A stretch of DNA of 64,000 bases from Paramecium tetraurelia. Its lineage: Eukaryota > Ciliophora > Oligohymenophorea > Peniculida > Parameciidae. Of the stretch, positions 39,880 through 51,132 are shown one piece after another (position 1 is the first letter of the stretch; each line of letters opens with the position of its first letter). The stretch is taken from positions 434,001 through 498,000 of the forward strand of contig NW_001799177.1 of NCBI RefSeq assembly GCF_000165425.1, read 5' to 3'. The notes beneath the pieces are model-generated. The model was not told the DNA's origin and ran no database searches. It saw only the letters and a list, made by a program, of their open reading frames with translations. The position numbers and the translations under genes were made by a program.

Positions 39880-40711
39880 TCATTTCTGTGGTTATTACCA
39901 TTGATAGTTTTGATACTGTTGATATTAAGGGTACTGCTGATATTGTTGATAATCATAATATTGATATTGATAATAAGGATAGTATTATTGTTGATTTCTT
40001 TGTTATTGCATCTAATATTTGTATTGTCTCAATGCTTATTCTCTTTCATCAATGACTGTGAAATCATTGAGAATACTCTTTTTGTCTGCAAACTCCTCAA
40101 AGATTTTCATCATTTCTTTTCCTGTTTCCCAGTTCAAAAACACCCCATCTCTTGATCGAGTTACTTCTACATTATCACTATTAATGAATTCTAATTAATT
40201 ACCTATTTTTCAGATGCTCAAAATGCTTGTTAGGCACATCCTTTACATACAACCATTAGACGTTGAAATGGCCCTTCCATTTCTTGATTTCCCACCAATA
40301 CTGAAAACTTTCTTCCTTATAGCCTGAAGTCAATTTGGCAACTCCCACAAATTATCCACTTCTAACAACGCTGAAAAACAAGTAAACTGTTTTGCCTTAT
40401 TCCTGAGCTTCCAAGAATTTGGCATTGAGTTTCTCATTATTTTCTTTGCTTGATGTCCAGATGCCATATTTTATTGACTAAAAATAAATAGTTATTGAAT
40501 CCTTTACTTTATGGATATCGTCATCATTATTACTACGAAGTATGTAAGCATATGCCTCTGTATCTGCTAAATTTCTATTCGCTTGATTAATTTGTTTCAA
40601 AGCAGGGATTAATTTAGATGCCTATTCTAAATTAGTATAATCTTGGCATGATATGTATGGCACTTTTAAATCTCTCTTATTTCTGACATATGGTTCATAA
40701 TGATTATTCAT
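39880..40711 (-). CDS. YTH-domain RNA-binding protein (268 aa)
   Basis: ATG 40711-40709, TGA 39882-39880, one 25-nt intron at 40178-40202. Residues about 75-215 form a YTH domain: YGIWTSSKENNEKLNAKF, VYLFFSVVRSGQFVGVAKL, WWEIKKWKGHFNVQWLYV, then RSRDG. The tryptophans of the cage that holds N6-methyladenosine are present (GIWTS; the YWW turn). The C-terminal 50 residues are Gln/Tyr-rich (YYPYYQYQYY), like the low-complexity regions of YTHDF-type proteins. Expected to bind m6A-containing RNA. The N-terminal flank is short, so this is a minimal reader. Confidence 0.9.
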
Positions 40712-40829
40712 TAATTTTTAATCAAATTTAAATAATCAATTAACAAATAAATACACCTTTCCATTTTCATTAATATAGATTTGCTATAGTTTTAAAATTA
40801 TTTTTGATAATTAAATTATACAATATTTT

Positions 40830-42059
40830 ATGAGAAATTCCAAAAAAACCCTTCTCGTCGTTGGTGGTGGTTTTGCAGGCATGACCATAATTACTTAGAC
40901 CTATAAACAATTCAACATCGTCTTATTGGATCAAAAATCATATTTCGAAGTACTAATCCTATGTCATCTCAAGTTCGTCCCCTCAGTCTTCAATGCTTTC
41001 ATTCATCCAGAATCCATTTTCGATCTAACCCTACAATTCAAATAGAGCAAATTTGGAGTCATCTTCATACAAGGCAGATTAGTATTCTATCAATAATAAC
41101 TCTAGACTCACATTGAAGAGAATATAGCATATTATGAAGGAGGCAAAATAGAATTTGATTATTGTGCCATCACTATTGGTTCCAACTACACATATCCTAT
41201 TAAGTCTGCGATACCTAAACTATCAGATAGATTTATTGAACTTAAGAAAACTCAATAAAAGATCATCGATTCCTAAACTATTCTTATAATTGGCGGAGGT
41301 ACTGTGGGAGTAGAATTGGCTTGTGAAATCAAAGCATCTTATAAACAGAAGACAGTGGCTCTAATTACAAGAGGGAAAATATTGTCGACCATGCCTAAAT
41401 CTGCTTCTGATTATACTAAAAAAAGAATGTTGGATCTAGGAGTTGAAATTTAAGAGAATTACAAAGGACCTTCCTTAGATTCGAATTTTGATTTAGTTTA
41501 TAATTGCAAAGGTAATACTTATGACAGTGTTCGTCTTAATGACAATTTTGAAATGTTTGATCCAAAAAAACAAATTTTAGTAGATGATTTCTAAAGAACT
41601 AGAACAAATTAAAACGTATATTGTGCTGGCGACATTTGCATAACGAGCCAAAATGAAACCAAAACAGCCTTTTCTGCTGAAATGTAAGGAGAAATTATCG
41701 CCTATAATTTGAAGCATCCAAATAAACAAATTAAATCATATTGGATACCCAATACCTATATTATATCTTTGGGTGGATGGAAAGCAGTCTTTGTATTTGA
41801 ATCTTTTAGTTTTGGTGGCTTTCTACCTTACCTTATGAAACTCTTCATTGAAGTTGTTGTAGTCAATGATTTCAGAGGAATCATTGGATTTAATACTCTT
41901 CATTAAATCATGAACTATTTTGTCTATGTGATGCTCTATATCTATATGATTTTGTAATTGTTGTTTGCTATTGCTCCCTTGGGAAGTAAAATTAAGTAGG
42001 ACCAAAGAGTTGAACTTAAAAGAATTTAATAAGAAATTGAAGAATTCAAAAAACAATGA
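40830..42059 (+). CDS. FSP1/AIFM2-like FAD-NAD(P)H oxidoreductase (409 aa)
   Basis: Single exon, ATG 40830 to TGA 42057-42059. N-terminal FAD-binding Rossmann motif LLVVGGGFAGM, second nucleotide motif ILIIGGGTVGVELACE near residue 155, and the FAD-binding CAGD motif (VYCAGDICI) near residue 265. Architecture and length match class-II pyridine-nucleotide oxidoreductases of the AIF2/NDH-2 type. The C-terminus has a hydrophobic helix (YFVYVMLYIYMILQLLFAI), so membrane association is likely. It has no disulphide pair next to the FAD, in line with quinone-reducing members. Substrate is inferred only. Confidence 0.88.
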
Positions 42060-42117
42060 TTATATATTTCTGTTTCTTTTAGATACATTATTAACATTAA
42101 TGTAATGTATAATTAAA

Positions 42118-43165
42118 TCAATAACTATTTGCAATTGACTATAAAGTGTTTAGCATATGTTCATATTAAGATTTAAGATCTCGAGAATTTAATAAAAATT
42201 ATTCACTATTGAGTTTCAGCTCTTCATATTTTCTTTCTAATTGTCTATATTTATCATCCTCTGATTATAATTATTCTTATTAAGATTTGATTATTTGTTC
42301 GTATCTAAATTACTAAATTTTATTCATACTTGTTCAGTATACTTGTGTTTGTCGAGTAAATTTAACTATTAATATTCTTTTGTTAATCTAATTCAGATGT
42401 TTGCAATTCCTTCTCTTGCTCATATTATTTTAATTTATATAATAGTTGTTAATTTAATTCTTAAAGTCTTTGAGTGTATTTTTTATTTTCTTTTAAACAA
42501 GCTTCACATTCTTGGTATTTCTTCTCCCATTCTTTACATTATTTCTTTATTTCTTAAAAGCTTTCATTGTTAAACTCACTTTTTACTGGGGTAGATGTAC
42601 AATTCTATTGTTTTGATAATAATTCAATTTGCTTTTACTTCTTTGCCAAATCAATTTAAAGAGTCTAAATTATTATGTTTTTTTCTTTGATTTCCTTTTC
42701 CATAGACTTTAAGGCTTCTCTAGTACCTGACAATCGCATTTCCAATGATTTTATTTATTTTGTTGTATTTTCAATATTTTTTTGTGAATTCCTATGACTC
42801 TAAATGTCAGCTATACTGCTACTTCGTTTCTCCATGTAATTATTAATGGAGTCCTATAAATTATCAATTATTGATTCCTAATGATTTTCAAATTTATAAG
42901 GACCTGGTTTGTATGGAGATTCCAACAATCGACGAGGTTCAATTCGATTTGGTTATTCCTCCTCTGTTTCCTCATCAATTTTACTCAGTATTCCTTTTTC
43001 ATTTCTAAAATTTGGATTTACATTTTCATTATCATTCTCATTATCCTCTTTTGATCGTTTTTAACTAAATGAAAATCTTACTGCCTCCTGCCTTAACAAT
43101 TATTATAATTCTTGTTCCAGAATCTTATTCTCTTCTTCTATCTATTTCAAAAAAGCAGAATTCAT
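42118..43165 (-). CDS. Coiled-coil protein (340 aa)
   Basis: ATG 43165-43163, TGA 42120-42118, one 25-nt intron at 42305-42329. Two coiled-coil stretches flank a Pro/Arg-containing linker (NRIEPRRLLESPYKPGP near residue 85). Very rich in Glu, Lys, Gln and Asn. Converges on the oxidoreductase gene with 58 bp between stops. No other domain visible. Confidence 0.85.
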
Positions 43166-43402
43166 TTAATTTTTAAATTTATAATACATATTTCAAGACT
43201 CATTCATAATTCATGCTTCACACATCAAAAAATGAAATCCCTGTTTATTGATGATACACAGAAGGTAATCATTTTAATAGAATATAGATACTATAGATAA
43301 TTAATACTTCTGATATTTTCTACTTATTTTTATGAGAAGTAGCAGTTTAGAATAGATTAACTATTAATTAATAAATTGTCAATAATGCAATATAAAATGA
43401 TA

Positions 43403-44111
43403 TCATGAAATAACTTATTTTTTAGGCAATTTGAATATAAATGGTTGATTGACAAATTTATAACTTTTAGTTAATAGACAACAGTTCATAAAAGTAACTC
43501 CATCTTACTCTGTTTATCCATATGCTTCATGAATATGACCAAAAAGATGGTATTTAGGTTTAATTTATAAATACTCTTTTTAACAATGCTTCATCTCCTA
43601 CATTCTTTAGTTATCCTTAAATATTAGCCTGATCGCCATGATTCAAAGGAGGGCCATGGGTAACAATAATATCACTATCTTCTTCGATTTAAGACCAAAA
43701 CACTTCAGCATCTTCACTCTTCAATTAAAAGGCCCAAGTATGAAACTCTAATGAATAAGGACTACCCCAAATCTTAATGCCCTCAATTACAACTGAAGAA
43801 TTTAATAGATATATGCAATTATCTTTTAGTGTCTATCGCAATTCTTCATCATTAAAATTCAAGCCTTTATGATGATATTCTTTTAGTTTTGATTGATAGG
43901 ATTCTTTATCCAATGATAGATCGTGATTACCAGCAATAACAATTTTATATTTAAATGGCTATTTAATCAACCATTAAATAAAAGCTAGAATTTCTTCTTT
44001 TGAACCTTTTTTAGTAAAGTCTCCACAGTGTATTAAGACATCTCCTGGAGGTAGTGGAACATTCTAACAATGAGTATCACTGATACAAACAAATGTTAAG
44101 TCATTCTCCAT
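43403..44111 (-). CDS. Small metallophosphoesterase (UPF0046/MPPED type), one-base frame slip
   Basis: ATG 44111-44109; the natural end is TGA 43405-43403, giving about 235 residues if one base is discounted. Metal-binding motifs are all present: DTH (CISDTHC), GD (IHCGDFT), GNHD (IAGNHDL), THGPPL-type (VTHGPPLNHGD) and GHIHEAYG. The reading frame shifts by one at a short A-run (43569-43571 on the plus strand), between LLKRV and IKPKYHLFGHIHE. The two halves align end to end with family members if one base is absent, so an intron there is unlikely. It is either a sequence error, a recent lesion, or a frameshift. Confidence 0.75.
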
Positions 44112-44643
44112 TTAAAAGAATTGAATTTTTTAATTATATATTACCAAGTAATATTGATATTACAAGTTGAGGATTTATTAAATTGAAAAATAAAATCTCT
44201 GATGAATTATATTCAATTTTATATAGGTTATCTGATAGATGCAATTGTCCAAATATTTAAGATTTACAATTTTATTCAATGGTTCCTTATCTCATACGCA
44301 GTTAAATCAAATAAAGCATGATTAAGATTACCTAATTTATAAAAATCAAAATAATTTATGTATTATTCGTTAAAAGGGATTAAATCAACTTTATTTACTT
44401 AATGCTTAATTTAATTGGATAAATAAGTTATGTTAATTAAGTATTAAATATCGTTTTACTAACTGCAATCAAATGTTAAGGATAATCTAATTAAGATATA
44501 AAAATGAGGGCCTTTTTCTTTATATTTAACAAATTTGTATTAATAATATCTTCAGATGATCATTTTAATCTTATTATATGTATTGTAATGTAAATGGATT
44601 GTAATTTAATAAAAATATTAATTAAAACGAATATCCAATATAA
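44112..44643. other. Intergenic stretch, nothing recognised
   Basis: About 530 bp, strongly AT-rich, between divergent genes. Short open stretches only; no start codon leads into a protein-like frame. It probably holds the promoters of the phosphoesterase and four-TM genes, but no motif stands out. Confidence 0.6.
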
Positions 44644-45189
44644 ATGGAAAGAAGAGAAGATGATGTACAATACTTTAAGGTTGATAAATCAAATGGTTAA
44701 CAAGACAAAATTATTTTAACTCTATTTTCAATATTCATGAATGCTTTAATTGGAAGTCTATTCTTTTATTTTTCAACTCATGAAAATAAGTATGGTACTT
44801 GAATTTAGTATTCAAAGGTGGTGATTAATGCAAATATTTAAGACCATGTGCATTTTGGTTTTCAATTTATTGTTTTTTTAGTCTATTTGCTTGGATGTAA
44901 AATGAAAAATAATAATTTAATTTATATTTAGAGTACTAAATCCATATGCAATTTATTATAAACACGATCAAATTTTTGATTATGCAAACATCGTTGAGGG
45001 ATCCATTAAACTAGTTTTCTTCATCGTATTTTGTGTAAAAATACGAATATTAATTAGATTTCATTCATAATTTCAAGTCATTGTGGGTAACTAGCAGTGT
45101 TAACAGCAACATACATTATTTTCAATGTAGTTGTGTTCCTGATATTATGTGGATTGACATATTTCATTAAACCTAAAATAGAAGAATGA
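44644..45189 (+). CDS. Small four-TM membrane protein (151 aa)
   Basis: ATG 44644, TGA 45187-45189. Introns: 44795-44817 (23 nt), 44897-44931 (35 nt), 45026-45057 (32 nt). Spliced, it gives four hydrophobic segments: IILTLFSIFMNALIGSLFF, CAFWFSIYCFFSLFAW, LVFFIISFIISS and YIIFNVVVFLILCGLTYFI, with short polar loops and a charged N-terminus (MERREDD). The unspliced frame is broken in each gap. Ends 26 bp before the MORN gene. Ciliates have many such small tetraspan proteins; function unknown. Confidence 0.8.
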
Positions 45190-45215
45190 ATTTGATAGTT
45201 AATTATATTTAATTT

Positions 45216-46660
45216 ATGCAATAATAATCAATATCAGATTTCGATAATCTTGAACAAGAACATTAGTTGATCGATTAAGTTAATCAGAAGTCAAAATCAG
45301 CAAAGTTTAAATAGTATAAATAGGGATAATATTATGGAGACATTCAAAACAATGTTCGACACGGATATGGTATATAGTTTAACTATTTATTATATTTTTA
45401 GGACTAATGACTTATCAGGATAGGTATTACATTGGGTTTTGGAATAATGATAGAAAGCATGGGTTCGGTAAGGAGGTATTAGACAAAGGGGATTAATATG
45501 AAGGTTAGTTTGAAGATGGAAAACCTCATGGTGAAGGTACCTTGGAAACTGCAAATGGGGTTTATTCAGGTTAGTGGGTCTAGGGAATTAAATAGGGTTA
45601 TGGGAGATGGAGAGGGAAAAACAAAGAGATTTATGCAGGAGAATGGAAATTCAATAAGGCAAACGGATATGGAAGATATGATTATTAAGATGGAGGGTGG
45701 TATGAAGGTGAGTTCAAGAATTATCTTAAATATGGTAAAGGAAAAGAAAGTTATGCCAATGGAGATTTTTATGATGGGGAATTTATTAATGATAAACCTG
45801 ATGGATTTGGAGTATATAGATGGGCTGATGGTTCTTCTTATCATGGTACATTTTGTAGTGGAGTCAGACATGGTAAAGGCTATTGGTTAAAGAATGGAGA
45901 TCCTCAGAATCACGAGAGTTATGATGGGGAATATGTTAACGATTTGAAATCAGGACATGGTGTATATAGATGGCCAAGTGGAAATGTGTATGAGGGGGAA
46001 TTCTTCAATGATCATAGACATGGATTAGGAGAAATGAGATGGGTGGATGGCTCCTTTTATAAAGGTTAATTTCACAATGGATAAATGTGTGGCCAGGGGG
46101 AATTGAAAAGAAACAATAAACCAATTATTTATGGTTACTTTGAAAACAACAAACTAGTTAGAGAATAAAAAAAGAAGTAAATTCCTAAAACCATGAATCA
46201 GAGTTAAAACAATAGTTATGATGGCAAAAGGAATTATTTTTCGCTTCATCAATCTTTTAATCAATTTTAGAATGCCTAACAAATTCAAAAATTTCATTTT
46301 AAATCTGAATCCATTGAACCCATTATTAGATAATTCAAAAGGGATTGCAATACTTCTATTGATGACATGCATAAGAGTGAAAATCAAGCCAATTAAAATA
46401 GTTTTAAAATTTCAATTGATTTAGATGATTCTTAAGGAATGAATAATTAACCCAAATTCAAATCATTAAATACTACAAGTCGTGCTTTTTAAAATCAACA
46501 GGAGAGTTTATTATCAGTTACAAATAGAACCTAAGCAACAAAGAAAGTTATCATTGATAGTGTTAAATTTAAGAGAAATTAAATCTCTTTTCGACTCTAA
46601 TCATTAAACCAATCTACTAGATAAACACAAAATTCTCTACCAAAATAAGGAGCGAACTGA
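45216..46660 (+). CDS. MORN-repeat protein (470 aa)
   Basis: ATG 45216, TGA 46658-46660, one 32-nt intron at 45370-45401. From about residue 45 to 310 there are roughly ten MORN repeats (YxGxWxxGxxxGxG pattern; for example GYGLMTYQDRYYIG, DGFGVYRWADGSSYHG, SGHGVYRWPSGNVYEG). MORN proteins bind membranes or act as flat scaffolds in cortex and cilia. The C-terminal 150 residues are Ser/Asn/Gln-rich and disordered. The middle repeats are regular and intact. Confidence 0.92.
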
Positions 46661-48071
46661 TTTGTAATATATATATTTTTCTAATCATTTTTTCCATAGT
46701 TATGAAATGAATTGAAAATAGACTTCACTAAATGTTAAGAATTAAAATTCAATTTTATTTAGGAATTATTTCGAGATCATATTGAAACTCCATTCTTACT
46801 AACTTAAATTCAAATTTAAAAGGAAAAAGGAGGGGAATATTCGAAGAAGATAATTTAATGATAGTAATTTTCAACCATCTCTCCTTTAAACAGATAAACC
46901 ATTCCTTGATTAAGTTGCACGAATTTCTTAAATGTCTAATGTAAAATTTTTCTTTTTATAAACATTTTTTAAATCTCCTTTAAACTTCCCTTTTTACGCT
47001 TGCATAACGTTTTGTAGTTTAATTCATAAACACATTCAGATCCTATAGGCAAAAAAGTTCATAAAATATGTTATTTTATAAACTCAAATGTTGTTTAAAT
47101 ATATTCTTTTTAAATAACCATTCTATTAAGGTCTTATTAGATGTGAGTTCACAAATTTATATAATAATACTCGATGGATAAATAACATAAGTCAAAATTT
47201 TTAATCTGAATCGTCAAAACCCTTGAATTTTGATCTTTAGTGTTCAATTATTCTAGTGGCCAAAACCTTCTTGTAATTTAAAAGCATAGTTGGGCTTTCT
47301 TGGAATGGAATAGACTCAATTATCCTTTTTTTATCCATTTATGTCACTAGCACGGTCTATGCATCAAAATTCATTGGATTATTAAATAATTATTTTCAAT
47401 CAACTTAGATATACACTTAATTAACGCGAATAAACCTACGCGAATATAATTATTCCAATTAATTTAAAATCTTAATAAATCAATTTGAAAAATTAAATTC
47501 TTATAATAAGGTATAATCTAGACCTAAAATGAGATTATGTAAGTTTGATTCATTAAATAGGATGGAAACCTAACATATCTTCATAATAAATTCATAAGTT
47601 TTTTCATTTTTGTTGGTAAGAATATAAATTATTTGAGAAGAATTAATTGAGATCTAGAATTAATTTTTAAGTCATTTGAATTATTGTATTAAGAATTACG
47701 TAAACCTAATTTTAGACAATAATTTTTAAAACAAATATATATTTTATATATCTATAAAATAAAATAAATAATTCTCAAAAACATAATTAAGGATATTAGA
47801 AATGAAATTAATTTTCTCGGAGTATTTAAAAGTTCAAATTCAAAATAATAAGAGAGATCATTAATTATATATTATTAATGCATTCCCCAGCCATATTGGA
47901 GGATGCAATAGTATATAATCAAAACTTAATTAAAGTGGAACAATTTCATCGGTTAATGTTGACTTTAATTTCAATCTATTGGCTTCTCAAATGATTCAAT
48001 ATTTCTATTCCTTCAAATTTTTGATATTTATTTAATTATTTTATTTTATTGAAATAAAATTATATTTAACG
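46661..48071. other. Long gap with decayed-looking frames
   Basis: A 1.4 kb gap, unusual in this compact region. On the minus strand at about 46810-47060 an ORF without clear start reads like protein (FVQLNQGMVYLFKGEMVENY; ends TGA 46812-46810). Overlapping frames in the same place are also open. The rest, 47375-48071, is AT-rich without a convincing frame. It may be the remains of a lost gene; I cannot assemble an intact one. Confidence 0.4.
47192..47374 (-). CDS. Possible small protein (60 aa)
   Basis: ATG 47374-47372, TGA 47194-47192, no intron. Reads MNFDAQTVLVTQMDKKRIIE and ends FKGFDDSDQKF. The composition is clearly protein-like (mixed charged and hydrophobic residues, acidic end). 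It lies inside the otherwise poor 46661-48071 gap, so it may be the last exon of a degraded gene rather than a working microprotein. Confidence 0.4.
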
Positions 48072-49315
48072 ATGAGTTCAACACTTAGAGCTGACTAGAT
48101 TATTTACTTTGGAACTTCAAATACTCCATAAATTCAATGTAGATTTCATGAGGACTATTATATTCAAAACTTTTGCAAGAAACAGTATAAAAATATATAT
48201 TAATTTAGAGAATGCAGTTTACCTTTGTGTCCTGAATGTATTAAAATTCATTCTGAAGAACATGAACAAGAAAGAGTAACGAGTGATATTGATTTGTTCT
48301 CTAATTGCCTCACTGAATAATATAATAAATCATTAGAATATCTTAACCTTTGGGCAGCCGATGTCTAAGAATCCAGCAATTTATCAGAAGAGGTTTAAAA
48401 AGCATAAGAAGTATGGCATCAATGTTATAAATTAATAGTTCTAAATCTAAAAGTATCAAGAAGCAAAGAAACAATTTTATAAGATTGTAGATGATTACTT
48501 TAAGATGCTTGAATAGTAAATAATCAATGAAACTTAAAAATCGACTCAGGATTTAATTAAATTGGTAAGATCAAGACATAGAATCGAGTATTTGGAATGG
48601 AAAAATTAACATGAAAATTTAATAAAACTCAATTCAGAAAAGGTATTGGATATCTTAATTGTAGTGTTTGCCTTTTTTAATCAAAATATATTCAGATCCA
48701 AAATAAACCCCTTAAGCAATTTATTAGAGGAATCATTAGGAACATGTTGAATAATTAAACAAATTAAAATTAAACATTAGACAAGTGGTTGTTAATGATA
48801 ATCTAAATTAAATCCTTGCCTTGTTGAAACAGTATATTTATTTAACCCAAGCTGTATAAGATTCATAAATTCAACAAATACAAATTACAAACACTGTTCA
48901 ACCTATTGTATAAGTTTAACCAATAGTATAAACTCAACCTATAGTGCAAACGTAACCAATTGTGAATTAAGCAATAAATTAAAACAAATACCAATCAAGA
49001 GTTTTATAACCTTTTAGTGCCATTAGAGAGTACACACCTTTATAACCAGTTTTATATCAATAACCTCCAATAATTCCCATTGACCCTCTCTAAATTTATC
49101 CATAGCAGTTTTATCATCCAAACCCAGTTTTATAAGAACCAATGCCAATGAATTGGCCAATTGTGCCTCTGTAGTAATCGACTCCCCCTTAAATCATAAG
49201 ATCCCCCTAAAAGCTTGTATCTTCAGTTGCAGAAGCAGGGATTTTGAATGGACAATAGAGAGAGACGATGGCATAACGATATTATGATACGATGTTAAAA
49301 AATGAAATAAAATGA
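48072..49315 (+). CDS. B-box-like zinc protein with coiled coil and QPIV repeats (397 aa)
   Basis: ATG 48072, TGA 49313-49315. Introns: 48411-48438 (28 nt) and 48643-48664 (22 nt). Residues about 22-72 carry spaced Cys/His as in B-box zinc fingers: QCRFHEDYY, FCKK, LCPECIKIHSEEH. A coiled coil follows (as in TRIM proteins), then a Gln/Pro-rich tail with four six-residue repeats (QPIVQT) and proline clusters (PPIIPIDP). There is no RING before the B-box, so ubiquitin ligase activity is not implied. B-box-only proteins usually act as scaffolds. Confidence 0.78.
48899..48969 (+). repeat. 18-nt coding tandem repeat (QPIVQT)
   Basis: Four copies of an 18-nt unit encode QPIVQV, QPIVQT, QPIVQT, QPIVNQ in the B-box protein tail. 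The glutamine codons differ between copies (CAA, TAA), so the repeat is not fresh. Confidence 0.8.
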
Positions 49316-49348
49316 TTTATAATATTAATTATTATTATTTACATCATA

Positions 49349-51105
49349 TCACATGATCTCTCTACTATTCATATTTATTGGAGAGAGTGATAGACAGGGA
49401 GTATTTGAGTTAATTCCTGTAGAAAAAGTGTGTTTATGTTTACTTTAACGATCCGAAATGACAGACTAATAATTAGTGATTGTTCTAGCTGTTAGAGGAG
49501 GAGTGTTCAAAATCATTTGTCTTCTTTTCTTCTTACACAATTTATAAAGATATTGCTATTTAAATGATGTCATTGCTATGTTATTTGGATGATCATATTT
49601 TGGTGTAAATCCAAGTTTTGGACTTTAATATAAATCAGTTCCAAACAAAGCTGATCCAGCATCTTTTTCTGGATCACTTTGATACTTTAATTTATAAATA
49701 AAGTTTTTTTCTTCAACTATTGTACCAATATCCATTTTATCTTCTCTTTCTTTGCTTCTAATTTTTTTTGGGTTGTATTTAACTTCAATATATTATTTAA
49801 CAGCTGTAAATTTAGGTTGATTGATTTTATTCACACTGATCATATTCGAGGTTTAAAAAATAGTTCTAAATTTAGTTTTCCTTACGTATTCTTATTGAAC
49901 CCACAATTTGCATTCTTCAGGGAATTTTAATAAAAATTCTTGTTTATGGATGACCATCAAAGTAGCCTCATTAGATAAGACTGTGGCATTATATTCACAA
50001 CAACCATCATCATTCATTGCTATTTCTTCTCCCAATAACTATCCCTTTGCTGCTCATATTATATATAATTGACTTAGAATGCATATCTTAGCCAATTAAT
50101 CATTTATTACTTTTTCTAATAAGATATCTCCAAATTGAATCAAGTAGAAACATTTCTTATATTGTCCATCTATAGTTAATACACAATTCTTCTAAAATTA
50201 TTCCACATCAAAACTATAAGCTAATTGTTCTAATTATTTTGATGAATAATCTCCTTAAACAGGAAACTTACCGAAAATTAAACTTTTCTTCTCCTTCATC
50301 TATTATATAAACTATTATCTAATTAAATCGAAGTCGTCTTTTTTTAAAATTAATAAGAACAAGTCTTCAGTCTATGCACATGCAGTCAATGCTCTTGGAA
50401 CATTCTCAAGTAAGGCTCTATCTCCAAAGCCATCCCCTCTTTTTAGTATTCTGACAGTTTCACCATATTTGTCACTCATCACTTGCATTTCTTGTTGTGA
50501 TATCTAGACTTTCTCATTTGTTTAACCTTACACTATGTTAGCCTTCATTTTGTCAGCAAACTTTTTTGAAACGGCAATTTACTTAAAGAAGTTAGTTCCT
50601 GAGGTTAAGGTTGTGATTTTGCTTAGGGTTTTACTAATGTAAAATTCATAATTCCAATAAATTACTCTGTTTTCAAGGGAACGGGTTTGATGAAAAAACT
50701 TTATTGTTGTTGCAATTACTTTTGATTTTCAGGAGGTTTTTAAGGGATTTGTTCTGGGGTCTGTTATTGTTATGGCCTTTACTTAATTAGAGCCACTTTA
50801 CCATTAAATATTATATATAACTTATCGTTTGACTTATCTCCTTCTTTGAAGATGACATCGCCTCCTTTAAAGTGCTCCATTTTGAATTTACCACATAACT
50901 AAGATTTCAAGGAATTATACATATAACAGACTCTCCCTTTGGGTTCCTTTTAGGTTTTTCTCAATGAAGGCATTAAAATATTATAATTGTTGTAATTTGG
51001 AATAGATCACTTAAAGATTGTCCATTGTCGGATTCAAATGGTTATTCAATAACTTTTGGAGGTTGAGATTCTAAAATTATTCTTCTCTATTTATACCTCA
51101 TTCAT
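49349..51105 (-). CDS. Protein with two cyclic-nucleotide-binding-like domains (about 561 aa), one-base frame slip
   Basis: ATG 51105-51103, TGA 49351-49349. Introns: 51071-51096 (26 nt), 50899-50920 (22 nt), 50050-50073 (24 nt). First CNB domain: strands MEHFKGGDVIFKEGD and KLYIIFNGKVALIK, then a long Gln/Pro insert, then the phosphate-binding cassette FGDRALLENVPRALTA, where Arg is kept but the usual FGE is FGD. The second CNB is degenerate (LGEEIAMNDDGCCEYNATV lacks the Arg). No kinase or channel domain, so it may be a regulatory or orphan sensor. The frame needs one extra base at the A6 run 50693-50698; no standard intron fits. Confidence 0.72.
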
Positions 51106-51132
51106 AATGATTTAATTATTTTTAATTATAAA

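Noticed and set aside
39834-40155. Plus-strand ORFs rich in Ile, Val and Leu
   Set aside because: They are antisense to the Gln/Tyr-rich tail of the YTH gene.
45566-45871. Minus-strand ORF of about 100 codons in the MORN gene
   Set aside because: Antisense shadow of regular MORN repeats.
45498-45890. Plus-strand 130-codon standard-code ORF
   Set aside because: It is another frame of the MORN gene; the MORN frame has the repeat pattern.
46850-47220. Plus-strand open frame of about 120 codons
   Set aside because: Its content is low in charge and biased as in random AT-rich DNA; minus-strand frames there look better, and one-stop codes give long chance frames.
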